In this document: in pieces, positions 48,666 to 57,195 of the stretch
Layout: each line of letters opens with the position of its first letter
Position numbering within the stretch: position 1 is the stretch's first letter
DNA from: Ancrocorticia populi
Lineage (GTDB): Bacteria > Actinomycetota > Actinomycetes > Actinomycetales > Actinomycetaceae
NCBI RefSeq assembly: GCF_003123745.1
Contig: NZ_QETB01000001.1
Location: 744,001-808,000, forward strand
Direction of reading: 5' to 3'
DNA length: 64,000 bases
The notes under the pieces: model-generated
Database searches by the model: none
What the model saw: the letters and a program-made list of their open reading frames with translations, nothing else
What the model was told of the DNA's origin: nothing
Position numbers and translations under genes: made by a program

Positions 48666-49796
48666 ATGCGGCAAGTTATGAAGAAGATCATGGCAGTTGT
48701 TGCTGCTACCACATTGAGTATAAGCCTAACGGCTTGCTCTTCTACTCGCGGAGACGATGACGCCTCGGGGAAATCAGAAGAAGGTTCGAACCCTGGTGGT
48801 CTGGTTGGTGTCTCGATGCCGACTAAGTCACTCGAGCGTTGGAACCGCGATGGTGCGCACTTGAAGGAGAACCTGGAGAGTGATGGCTACAACGTTTCGC
48901 TACAGTACGCGGACAACAAGGTAGAGCAGCAGATCTCACAGATCCAGAACATGATCAACGAGGATCCAGACGTTCTTGTTGTAGCTTCGATCGATGGGTC
49001 TGCTCTGGGGCCAGTACTCGATCAGGCAAAGGCTCAGGGAATTACGGTTTTCGCCTATGATCGTCTGATTCTCGACACTGAGTCCGTAGATTACTATGCA
49101 ACGTTCGACAACTATCAGGTTGGTCAGTTGCAGGGACAGTACATCGAGTCCACGCTCGGACTGGACGAAGGCGAAGAAGGGCCCTTCAACTTCGAGCCTT
49201 TCTCCGGCTCGCCTGATGATAACAATGCACGATTCTTCTTCGAAGGGGCTTGGGACGTGCTTCAGCCCTACATCGAAAGTGGTGTGCTAGAGGTGCCTTC
49301 AGGCAAGGACCCCAAGAGTGTGGATGACTGGCAGTCCATCGGAATTCAAGCCTGGATGGCCCCCGCTGCTCAGTCCGAAATGGAAACGCGTCTGAATTCC
49401 TTCTATCAGGACAAGAAGGTTGATGCAGTCCTAGCGCCTAACGATGCCCTCGCATTGGGTATTTCTCAGGCGTTGGAGTCCGACGGGTACGGGGAAGATG
49501 ACTGGCCGGTTCTGACGGGACAGGACGCAGATCAGTCAAGCGTGCAGAACATCATCGCTGGCAAGCAGACCATGACAGTGTGGAAGGATACCCGTGCACT
49601 TGGTGATCAGGTCGCGAAGATGGTTGACCAGATCATCAGGGGCGACGAGGTGGAGGTTAACGACACGGAGTCCTATGACAACGGTGAGATTGTTGTTCCT
49701 TCCTATCTCCTGACACCAATCGTCATCACAGAGGACAACGTGGAGTCCGAGCTGGTGGATTCAGGGTTCTACTCGGCCGAAGACCTCGGTCTGTGA
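48666..49796 (+). CDS. xylF: Sugar ABC transporter substrate-binding lipoprotein (XylF/ChvE type)
   Basis: 376 residues from ATG 48666, preceded by AAAGGAG. Lipoprotein signal with the lipobox LTAC, Cys at 24. VGVSMPTKSLERWNRDGAHLKENLESDGYNVSLQYADN is the ChvE-type N-terminus, and YDRLILDTESVDYYATFDNYQVGQLQG lines the sugar site. It binds xylose or several monosaccharides outside the membrane. A small palindrome CGAATG-GGG-CATTCG (48542-48556) lies in the 138-base gap after xylA. Confidence 0.9.
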   Translation: MRQVMKKIMAVVAATTLSISLTACSSTRGDDDASGKSEEGSNPGGLVGVSMPTKSLERWNRDGAHLKENLESDGYNVSLQYADNKVEQQISQIQNMINEDPDVLVVASIDGSALGPVLDQAKAQGITVFAYDRLILDTESVDYYATFDNYQVGQLQGQYIESTLGLDEGEEGPFNFEPFSGSPDDNNARFFFEGAWDVLQPYIESGVLEVPSGKDPKSVDDWQSIGIQAWMAPAAQSEMETRLNSFYQDKKVDAVLAPNDALALGISQALESDGYGEDDWPVLTGQDADQSSVQNIIAGKQTMTVWKDTRALGDQVAKMVDQIIRGDEVEVNDTESYDNGEIVVPSYLLTPIVITEDNVESELVDSGFYSAEDLGL

Positions 49797-49833
49797 GTCA
49801 ACTTTAGAGTAAGGGAGAGGGTGGTGAGCCCAT

Positions 49834-51384
49834 ATGTTGACGAATGAAGTCGTGCTGCGAATGACGCACATCGTCAAGGAGTTCTCAGGGGTACGCGCGC
49901 TTGATGACGTAACTTTGGAGGTCTCCTGCGGAGAGGTCCACGCAATTTGTGGAGAGAATGGCGCCGGTAAATCGACGTTGATGAATGTGCTGTCGGGTGT
50001 ATATGGGCACGGGTCCTACGAAGGTAACGTTGAGTTCCTCGGAGAAGAGTGCCGTTTTCGGTCCATCCGAGACTCCGAAGCGGCGGGAATCGTTATCATC
50101 CATCAGGAGCTTGCCCTCTCTCCCTTTCTTTCAGTTGCTGAGAACATTTTTCTCGGTAACGAGCGAGGGAATGCCGGCATCGTGGACTGGCGGCAAACGC
50201 GTAAGCAGGCCCGTGTCCTTCTGGAAAAGGTGGGCCTATATGTGGACCCGAATACGAAGGTATCGGATCTGGGTGTCGGCCAACAGCAACTCGTAGAGAT
50301 CGCTAAAGCGCTTTCCAAGGACGTTAAGCTTCTAATCTTGGATGAGCCGACGGCCGCTCTCAATGATGACGATTCACAGCATTTGCTGGAGCTCATGCGT
50401 CAATTGCGCCTTGAGGGCGTTACGATGATCATGATCTCCCATAAGCTGGGTGAAATCGCCGAAATTGCGGACTCGACGTCGGTTATTCGCGACGGGCGCA
50501 CAGTCGGGTACTTCGATATGCATAGGCCCGAGGGCGTCACTGAGGACCAGATCATTGCGTTGATGGTTGGCCGATCCTTATCAAACAGGTTCCCGGACCA
50601 TGAGACACACATCGGAACGGAGATCCTCGAGATACGAGACTGGGTAGTTCATCACCCAATCGACACGACCCGAAAGGTCGTGGACGGAGCAAACATCGTC
50701 CTGCGCCGCGGCGAGATTGTTGGTTTAGCTGGCTTAATGGGAGCTGGCCGTACCGAACTCGCGATGAGCGTGTTTGGGCGCAAATACGGTACTGAGGTTA
50801 GCGGCGAGGTATACAAGGACGGCGAATTGGTTGACACGTCGAGTGTGGCGGCGGCCATCCGTGCTGGACTGGCTTACGTTCCCGAGGACCGTAAGAGCGC
50901 AGGGCTCAATCTGATTCAGGATATTCGGATCAACACCACTAGCGCGGCACTAGACAAGGTAGTTAACCGTCACGTTATCCAATCGCGCAAAGAGTCCAAG
51001 ATCGTTGAGGGGTTTAGAAAGCAGCTGCGCATCAAAGCCTCCTCCATCGATGAGCCAGTGTCATCCTTGTCAGGCGGAAACCAGCAGAAAGTTGTTCTGG
51101 CCAAGTGGATCTACACTGAACCGGAAATCCTAATTTTGGACGAGCCCACGCGTGGTATCGATGTGGGGGCGAAGTACGAGATTTACCAGATCGTCCAGCA
51201 GTTGGCAGACCAGGGCCGGGCGATTCTTATGATTTCCTCTGAATTACCGGAAATCCTCGGTATTTGCGACCGAATTTACACGATGAGCCAAGGCCGAATT
51301 ACCGGTGAAAAGAAGGGCTCAGAGGCAACCCAAGAAGTACTCATGAAACTCATGACGAAGGAACGTGTGAGGGAAACACGATGA
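49834..51384 (+). CDS. xylG: Sugar ABC transporter ATP-binding protein (XylG type)
   Basis: 516 residues with two ATPase domains, the CUT2 pattern. Domain 1: Walker A GENGAGKST (40-48), signature LGVGQQQLVEIAKAL, Walker B LLILDEPTAAL. Domain 2 has GLAGLMGAGRTEL in place of a normal Walker A, signature SLSGGNQQKVVLAKW and LILDEPTRGID. The degenerate second site is usual for this family. Four-base ATGA overlap with xylH. Confidence 0.95.
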   Translation: MLTNEVVLRMTHIVKEFSGVRALDDVTLEVSCGEVHAICGENGAGKSTLMNVLSGVYGHGSYEGNVEFLGEECRFRSIRDSEAAGIVIIHQELALSPFLSVAENIFLGNERGNAGIVDWRQTRKQARVLLEKVGLYVDPNTKVSDLGVGQQQLVEIAKALSKDVKLLILDEPTAALNDDDSQHLLELMRQLRLEGVTMIMISHKLGEIAEIADSTSVIRDGRTVGYFDMHRPEGVTEDQIIALMVGRSLSNRFPDHETHIGTEILEIRDWVVHHPIDTTRKVVDGANIVLRRGEIVGLAGLMGAGRTELAMSVFGRKYGTEVSGEVYKDGELVDTSSVAAAIRAGLAYVPEDRKSAGLNLIQDIRINTTSAALDKVVNRHVIQSRKESKIVEGFRKQLRIKASSIDEPVSSLSGGNQQKVVLAKWIYTEPEILILDEPTRGIDVGAKYEIYQIVQQLADQGRAILMISSELPEILGICDRIYTMSQGRITGEKKGSEATQEVLMKLMTKERVRETR

Positions 51385-52556
51385 GCGATACGAAAAAGAG
51401 CAAGCGGCTCAATATTAATTTTAAACAGTACGGGATTTTGATCGCGTTGGTCGTTATCGTGATCCTGTTTAATATCCTGACCAATGGCAAGCTGCTGGCG
51501 CCGAATAACGTGGCGAGTCTTGTTCAACAGAATGCCTACGTCATGGTGCTGACAATCGGCATGACGATGGTCATTATCGCCCGTCATATTGATCTGTCAG
51601 TGGGCTCTGTGGTCGCCTTTGTTGGCGGGATAGTGGCACTGTTGATGTACGACATGCAGGTTCCTTGGCTAGTGGCATGCCTTGCCGGCCTTCTGGTCGG
51701 GGTTTTGATTGGATGCTGGCAGGGGTTCTGGATCGCATACGTGGGTATCCCCGCCTTCATTGTGACGCTCGGTGGAATGCTGATCTTCCGAGGTTTGGCT
51801 ATCGTGCTTGTCGAGAAGACGGTCTCTGGGCTGCCGACTGGTTTCGTCAGCATCGCCAATGGCTCAATACCGAACTTCCTAGGTTTCGCTGGCTATATGG
51901 ACGTCGTCACTCTTGTCCTAGGCGCGCTGGTAATTGTCAGCGTGATCTTGGCAGCGGTGCGTAGACGCCGTGCAGACATGAAAGAGGGCGGCCTTGTTGA
52001 GCCAATGATGTCCTTTATCATCCGCAATGTTCTTATTGCTGCTGTCATCGCGTACGTCACTTATCTTTTGTCGATGTCCGCCGGAGGAACTCCAATCGTT
52101 CTTGTAATTATTGGTGTTCTTGTGGTTGCGTACTCGTTCGTTATGGCGAAGACGAAGTTTGGCCGCCGTATCTATGCGGTGGGTGGAAACCTACGCGCTG
52201 CAGAGCTGTCGGGCGTTAACACACGACGTGTTGATTTTTTCGCTTTCGTGAACATGGGAGTGCTCGCTTCGCTTGCTGGTATCGTCACCACATCCAGAGC
52301 AGGTGCTGCCGTTGCGACGGCTGGCAATATGTACGAGATGGACGCGATTGCGGCTGCATTCATTGGCGGCACCGCAGTATCAGGCGGCATAGGTAAAATC
52401 AGCGGCGCCATTATCGGTGCTCTTATTATGGGCGTCCTGAACATGGGCCTCTCGATCCTCTCTGTCGACTCTGCTTGGCAGCAGGCCATCAAGGGCCTCG
52501 TTGTTATCCTGGCTGTCGCCAGCACGTTCATCACTTCTCGGAAGGGGTCGCACTGA
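51381..52556 (+). CDS. xylH: Sugar ABC transporter permease (XylH type)
   Basis: 391 residues with about ten hydrophobic segments. GMTMVIIARHIDLSVGSVVAFVGGIVALLM and the C-terminal DAIAAAFIGGTAVSGGIGKISGAIIGALIMGVLNMGLSIL are the CUT2 permease signatures. A hydrophilic insertion (about residues 193-208) separates the halves. Last gene of the xylA-xylFGH operon; a terminator follows. Confidence 0.94.
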   Translation: MSDTKKSKRLNINFKQYGILIALVVIVILFNILTNGKLLAPNNVASLVQQNAYVMVLTIGMTMVIIARHIDLSVGSVVAFVGGIVALLMYDMQVPWLVACLAGLLVGVLIGCWQGFWIAYVGIPAFIVTLGGMLIFRGLAIVLVEKTVSGLPTGFVSIANGSIPNFLGFAGYMDVVTLVLGALVIVSVILAAVRRRRADMKEGGLVEPMMSFIIRNVLIAAVIAYVTYLLSMSAGGTPIVLVIIGVLVVAYSFVMAKTKFGRRIYAVGGNLRAAELSGVNTRRVDFFAFVNMGVLASLAGIVTTSRAGAAVATAGNMYEMDAIAAAFIGGTAVSGGIGKISGAIIGALIMGVLNMGLSILSVDSAWQQAIKGLVVILAVASTFITSRKGSH

Positions 52557-52570
52557 GAATAACTCGCCGT

Positions 52571-52602
52571 CCCGGGGCTGTGCTTGTGTGCATTGCCCCG
52601 GG
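52571..52602. terminator. Terminator between xylH and the LacI gene
   Basis: CCCGGGGC (52571-52578) / GCCCCGGG (52595-52602) with a 16-base loop, then TTCTTTTAG about 10 bases later. It lies between convergent genes. Confidence 0.65.
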
Positions 52603-52700
52603 GTCGCAGCTTCTTTTAGAAGAGGTTGCGGCTGGCGCAGTTAGCCGCACTTTGGGGGCCAATAGCTAGGTGCCCTACTTCGTTTACTACGCGACTCAAT

Positions 52701-53744
52701 TCAGGAAAACTCCCTAGGAGCTGCGGTCGAATCCCGTATCATTAGACTCGTTTCAAATCGCATGGGCCCTGATGGACTTGTGCCAGCGTGCAGGCTCACG
52801 AGTGCGCGAACGGCGGCTGCACCCATCTCGTGCATAGGCTGGCTGACTGTGGTCAGGCGCGGTGCCGAAGAGATGGCGAGGAAAGTGTTATCAAAGCCGA
52901 CCACGGAGAGGTCTTCGGGGACTCGTAGGCCAGCTTCCCTTGTAGCCTCGATGATGCCCAGTGCTGAGGCGTCCGATCCACAGAAGACAGCGGTGGGTCG
53001 TTGTCCCGCTGGCCGCGATAGAAGTTCACGTCCAGACTCTAGGCCGCATTCAAACGTGAAGTCATCGCCAATGATCTGGCTATCGTCCTTCTTGAGTCCG
53101 ACCTGACGCAATGCTGACAGATATCCTTCGTAGCGTTCGACGGAGGGGAGAGATCCCCTTGGACCCTGGACATATGCGATACGTTTGTGGCCGAGTCCAA
53201 GAAGGTGCTGTGTGGCTGCTAGGGCCCCGTTCCAGTTCGTTGCCCCGATGGTGAGGACATCGGGGCTCACAGACTGTAGGGGGTCGATGACGACGAGTGA
53301 GAGGCCAAGCTGGGCCGTCATGTTGATCAGCGAATCCGGCACCTCATGCGTGATGAGAAGAATGCCGTGAAAGCCGTTTGCGGCAATGCGTCTCATCCAT
53401 TGGTTGGATAACGGTGCTGTTTTCGTCCCCGGCACATTTGTCGTGGAGGTCAGCGTCATCGTGAGATCTTGGATCTGGCATTCGTCGGAGATCCCGGACA
53501 AAACCTGCAGCGTATACATCGCGATTAGTCCATCAGCGACCACCGCAATACTAGGCGACCGTGATGCGGAGACGGTTGGCTGATAGTGAAGTTCGTATGC
53601 ACGTGCTTGTACGCGATGACGTGTCTCTTCAGAGACGTCTGTACGATTGTTTAGCGCTTTTGACACAGTCGCCCTAGACAGGCCTAGGTCTGCAGCGAGA
53701 TCGGACAGAGTTGTCCGTGAGGCTCGGACAGATGGTGAACCCAT
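52701..53744 (-). CDS. LacI-family transcriptional regulator
   Basis: 347 residues. Helix-turn-helix and hinge at 11-60 (TTLSDLAADLGLSRATVSKALNNRTDVSEETRHRV), then a periplasmic-binding-protein-like domain (KRIAYVQGPRGSLPSVERYEGYLSALRQVG, PTAVFCGSDASALGIIEATREAGLRVPEDLSVVGFDNT). Divergent from the CUT1 importer and GH120 genes, which it probably represses until xylo-oligosaccharide or xylose is present. CGAAA-type palindromes in the gap are candidate operators. Confidence 0.93.
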   Translation of the reverse strand: MGSPSVRASRTTLSDLAADLGLSRATVSKALNNRTDVSEETRHRVQARAYELHYQPTVSASRSPSIAVVADGLIAMYTLQVLSGISDECQIQDLTMTLTSTTNVPGTKTAPLSNQWMRRIAANGFHGILLITHEVPDSLINMTAQLGLSLVVIDPLQSVSPDVLTIGATNWNGALAATQHLLGLGHKRIAYVQGPRGSLPSVERYEGYLSALRQVGLKKDDSQIIGDDFTFECGLESGRELLSRPAGQRPTAVFCGSDASALGIIEATREAGLRVPEDLSVVGFDNTFLAISSAPRLTTVSQPMHEMGAAAVRALVSLHAGTSPSGPMRFETSLMIRDSTAAPREFS

Positions 53745-53773
53745 TGCTTCTCCTTATTGGGCCGTTCTTCTCT

Positions 53774-53786
53774 CGAAACATTTTCG
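53774..53786. promoter_or_regulatory. Candidate LacI operator, site 1
   Basis: CGAAA-CAT-TTTCG, an inverted repeat 30 bases upstream of the LacI start codon. A half-site CGAAACG follows at 53824-53830. The shared half-sites with 53996-54007 suggest one regulator, probably the adjacent LacI protein. Confidence 0.45.
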
Positions 53787-53946
53787 CACATTTTCTGCGA
53801 GGAAGGAGTGAAGGACTCTGTATCGAAACGTAGTTACTTTGGATTCGGCGGGTCAGTCTAATGTCCCATTTGGACGAATAACAAGGGAACGAGGGAGAAA
53901 GTGCGGTCGTAATTGGTTGGCGTCGTATGTGAGTTCAGATATATGG

Positions 53947-53974
53947 TTGACATGGTTTGTCACATCAGTAAACT
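53947..53974 (+). promoter_or_regulatory. Candidate promoter of the CUT1 importer operon
   Basis: TTGACA (53947-53952) with TAAACT (53969-53974) 16 bases downstream. The -35 is perfect. It lies between the two CGAAA palindromes, consistent with repression by LacI. Confidence 0.5.
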
Positions 53975-53995
53975 AAATGGTGCACGGATAGTTCG

Positions 53996-54007
53996 CGAAA
54001 TGTTTCG
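53996..54007. promoter_or_regulatory. Candidate LacI operator, site 2
   Basis: CGAAA-TG-TTTCG, a 12-base palindrome about 20 bases downstream of the promoter's -10 box and 43 bases before the binding-protein gene. Confidence 0.5.
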
Positions 54008-54049
54008 GCCACTGGCGGTCGGACCGAACCGTCCGAAAGAGGTGCAGCG

Positions 54050-55363
54050 ATGAGGCAGCGAAGAATGAAAATCGGAGTGGCAGTTGCGGCTGCTGCGGCA
54101 TTGGTGTTGTCCGCATGTGGAGGCGGAGCTCAGCCTTCGGCGGATGGAGAGGACGTGGCGGCAGGACCAGGTGCGTCTGCTTGGGGCCTTACCGGTGGCA
54201 CGAACGAGCAGATTTGGAAGGGTTCCTTCGAGCGATGGAATGAGGAGAACCCTGACCGCGAGATAAAAACTGATTGGTTCGCAAACGATGCCTATAAGGA
54301 GAAAGTTCGCACAGCAATCGGTTCGGGCAATGCGCCGACTCTAATATTCGGGTGGGGCGGATCGACGTTGCGCGACTACGCCGAGGCAGACAAGATCGTA
54401 GACATCACCGACGGGACAGCGGACGTGGTCTCCAAGCTTATTCCCTCCATCGCAGAGGGCGGGATCATAGACGACCAAGTCTTTGGGATCCCGAATGTGG
54501 GCACTCAGCCGGTGCTCTTCTTCTACAACCAAGAGCTTTTTGAGGAAGTCGACCTTAGTGTCCCGACAACGTGGGATGAACTTCTGGAGGCTGTCGATAC
54601 CTTTAATGAAGCTGGTATCACGCCGATCTCTCTCGCTGGTGCCTCTAAGTGGACAGACATGATGTGGCTCGAGTACCTCGTTGAGCGTATTGGAGGGCCT
54701 GAGGTCTTTAAGAGTATTGAGGCGAACGAGCCAGACGCGTGGTCTGACCCTGCGGTACTCGAGGCAGTTGAGGCCGCCCAAGATCTTGTGAGGGCGGGCG
54801 CTTTTGGAGATGCGTTCGGGTCGGTTAGTGCCGACGCAAACGCAGACGTTGCGCTAGTCCACACGGGTAAGGCAGCGATGCTCCTTCAGGGGAGCTGGGC
54901 CTATGGCACGTTCTTGACGGATGCACCAGACTTCGTCGCCGATGGGAATCTCGGTGTAGCTGGCTTTCCTGATGTCGAAGACGGTGCCGGGGACCCCGCC
55001 AACATTGTTGGAAACCAGTCGAACTTCTGGTCAGTGTCCGCTGCAGATTCGGAGGATGCTCAAGCCGATGCGACCGAGTACCTCAATACACTTTTCGATG
55101 ACGAGTACGTTCAGGCGATGGTAGACGGGGGAGCTATTCCTCCTACCGTCGGAGCTGAGGAATTGATTGAGGGTTCCGATCAAGAGGAGTTCCTGACATT
55201 GGGCTACGATCTGGTTCAGAACTCGCCGAGTTTCCAGCTTTCTTGGGATCAAGCGCTTCCTGCTGATACGGCGCAGACACTTCTGGACAATATCCAGAGG
55301 GTGTTCACTCTTGACATCTCACCGGAGCAATTCGCCGACGAAATGAACGCAACCATCAAGTGA
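54050..55363 (+). CDS. CUT1 ABC transporter substrate-binding lipoprotein
   Basis: 437 residues. Lipoprotein signal peptide with Cys at 23 (LVLSAC). The rest is an extracellular solute-binding protein family 1 fold (APTLIFGWGGSTLRDYAEADKIVDIT, GIPNVGTQPVLFFYNQELFEEVDLSVPTTWDELL, KAAMLLQGSWAYGTF). With the two permeases and the GH120 beta-xylosidase it most likely captures xylo-oligosaccharides. GAGGTG precedes the ATG; ATG 54065 is an alternative start. Confidence 0.92.
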   Translation: MRQRRMKIGVAVAAAAALVLSACGGGAQPSADGEDVAAGPGASAWGLTGGTNEQIWKGSFERWNEENPDREIKTDWFANDAYKEKVRTAIGSGNAPTLIFGWGGSTLRDYAEADKIVDITDGTADVVSKLIPSIAEGGIIDDQVFGIPNVGTQPVLFFYNQELFEEVDLSVPTTWDELLEAVDTFNEAGITPISLAGASKWTDMMWLEYLVERIGGPEVFKSIEANEPDAWSDPAVLEAVEAAQDLVRAGAFGDAFGSVSADANADVALVHTGKAAMLLQGSWAYGTFLTDAPDFVADGNLGVAGFPDVEDGAGDPANIVGNQSNFWSVSAADSEDAQADATEYLNTLFDDEYVQAMVDGGAIPPTVGAEELIEGSDQEEFLTLGYDLVQNSPSFQLSWDQALPADTAQTLLDNIQRVFTLDISPEQFADEMNATIK

Positions 55364-55376
55364 TGGGAGATAACTC

Positions 55377-56321
55377 ATGAGTTCACCCGCAGTTTCACGT
55401 GACCCGGTTCTGACCGAAGATCCGGACCGGGTCACCGATGGGCGTCCGGCCCTACGCACTGGCCCCAGCGGACTCTTTGCAGTACCGGCATTAGCCTTTT
55501 TTGTTTTCTTTGCGATCGTGCCGCTCTTGGGCGTTATCGTCCTAAGCTTCATGAACTGGGATGGTCTATCGACACCGACCTGGGCGGGCATATCGAACTG
55601 GCAGTCGGCCCTGGCATCGTCACAGACCGTTAACGCAATTCGGCTTACGTTGATACTAATGGTGGTGAGTTGGCTGGTTCAGACCCCGCTTTCGATTGCT
55701 TTGGGTATCTTCATGGCATCGAACAAGCGGTACCGAGAGGTCCTGTCAGTCTTTTACTTCTTGCCGCTCTTGTTTTCCTCTGCGGCCTTGGGAATTACAT
55801 TCAAAGCCCTGCTTGACCCCAACTTCGGTATCTCTCAGGCGCTTAATTTGCCGCTCCTTCGCCAAGACTGGCTTGGTAGCTCGTCACTGGCTTTGCCGGT
55901 AGTAGTCTTTGTGATCTCGTGGACGTTCGTGCCTTTCCACTCCTTGATCTATCAAGGCGGAGTTCGCCAGATTCCTGCATCCCTATATGAAGCAGCGGAA
56001 CTGGATGGGGCATCTTGGTGGGAGCGTCTACGGCACATTACTATTCCACAGCTGAAGTACACGATCATCACTGATTCGACACTTCAGCTGGTGGGGGCGC
56101 TCACCTACTTTGACCTTATCTATGTGCTCACGGGTGGCGGGCCCGGGGACGCCACCCGGATACTTCCACTGCACATGTATCTGCTCGGTTTCAAGAACTT
56201 TGACATGGGACGCGCAAGCGTGGTTGGAACGATTCTTCTGATCACTGGGCTCGCGTTGTCACTCGGTCTCAACAAGCTCTCGGGATCATCGAAGATGGAA
56301 AGTCAGGTGCAAGGACTATGA
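55377..56321 (+). CDS. CUT1 ABC transporter permease 1 (MalF type)
   Basis: 314 residues. About 40 hydrophilic residues precede six membrane segments. The ATPase-contact EAA loop is YEAAELDGASWWERLRHITIPQL. LPLLFSSAALGITFKALLDPNFGI and LTGGGPGDATRILPLHMY are typical for this permease type. Overlaps the second permease by four bases. No ATPase gene accompanies these permeases, so a shared MsmK/MalK-type ATPase encoded elsewhere is presumably used. Confidence 0.93.
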   Translation: MSSPAVSRDPVLTEDPDRVTDGRPALRTGPSGLFAVPALAFFVFFAIVPLLGVIVLSFMNWDGLSTPTWAGISNWQSALASSQTVNAIRLTLILMVVSWLVQTPLSIALGIFMASNKRYREVLSVFYFLPLLFSSAALGITFKALLDPNFGISQALNLPLLRQDWLGSSSLALPVVVFVISWTFVPFHSLIYQGGVRQIPASLYEAAELDGASWWERLRHITIPQLKYTIITDSTLQLVGALTYFDLIYVLTGGGPGDATRILPLHMYLLGFKNFDMGRASVVGTILLITGLALSLGLNKLSGSSKMESQVQGL

Positions 56322-57145
56322 GGCGTCGCAGTGCGTTAGGCGACTACCTTTCGGGGGCCTTGGGATGGGTTTGGCTTCTGATCGTAGTTTTACCGATATA
56401 TTATATTGTAATTACCAGCCTTCGGTCGCAGTCCTCCTTCTATTCGGAGAACCCTCTGGTTCCGACAAAGAATCCATCGTTGCGGGCTTATATTTCGGTA
56501 TTCCAGAACGACTTTTGGCATTACTTTCTCAATACGATGATTGTCACGGTGTCAGCCGTCGCAGTTATCCTCGTCGTGTGCGTGATGGTCTCGTTCTATA
56601 TTGTGCGGCGCCGCAACAGGTGGTCGAACCTCACCTATAGCACGATATTGCTTGGACTGGGCATTCCCCTTCAAGCGGTTATCATACCCGTCTACTACCT
56701 TGTTATTCAGATAGGGCTATATGACACTTTACTGGGTTTGATTTTGCCTTCTATCGCCTTTGGTATCCCAGTGACGGTGATGATCCTTGTTAATTTTATG
56801 CGCGATATCCCCGATGAACTCTTCGATTCTATGAGTGTGGACGGTGCGAACGACTGGAAGACGCTCTGGCGGCTGGTGGTGCCGCTGTCCAAACCCGCGA
56901 TCATGACGGTTGGGATCTATCAGGCGCTTCAGGTCTGGAACGGCTTCCTGTTCCCTCTGGTTCTGACCCAAAGTTCTGAGGTCCGTGTCCTCACATTGTC
57001 ACTGTGGAACTATCAGGGCCAATACACGAGCGACATCCCAGCAATCTTGGCGGCAGTGACGATGTCTGCACTACCGATTTTGGTTGCCTATGTCTTTGGC
57101 CGCAAACAGATGGTGGCTGGAATGACCGCCGGCTTTACTAAGTGA
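56318..57145 (+). CDS. CUT1 ABC transporter permease 2 (MalG type)
   Basis: 275 residues with six membrane segments. The EAA-type loop is FDSMSVDGANDWKTLWRLVVPLSKPA. The N-terminal VVLPIYYIVITSLRS and C-terminal FGRKQMVAGMTAGFTK are usual for this partner. Pairs with the permease at 55377. Confidence 0.93.
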   Translation: MRRRSALGDYLSGALGWVWLLIVVLPIYYIVITSLRSQSSFYSENPLVPTKNPSLRAYISVFQNDFWHYFLNTMIVTVSAVAVILVVCVMVSFYIVRRRNRWSNLTYSTILLGLGIPLQAVIIPVYYLVIQIGLYDTLLGLILPSIAFGIPVTVMILVNFMRDIPDELFDSMSVDGANDWKTLWRLVVPLSKPAIMTVGIYQALQVWNGFLFPLVLTQSSEVRVLTLSLWNYQGQYTSDIPAILAAVTMSALPILVAYVFGRKQMVAGMTAGFTK

Positions 57146-57195
57146 ACTCCGGTTCACCATATCTCACTGCATCCCTTTCAGAGTAAGGAAACACT

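Noticed and set aside
54016-54024. GGTCGGACC near the CUT1 binding-protein gene as a further FCD-regulator operator
   Set aside because: The centre and flanks differ from the two other sites, and LacI-type palindromes explain this promoter better; a chance match is likely in GC-rich DNA.
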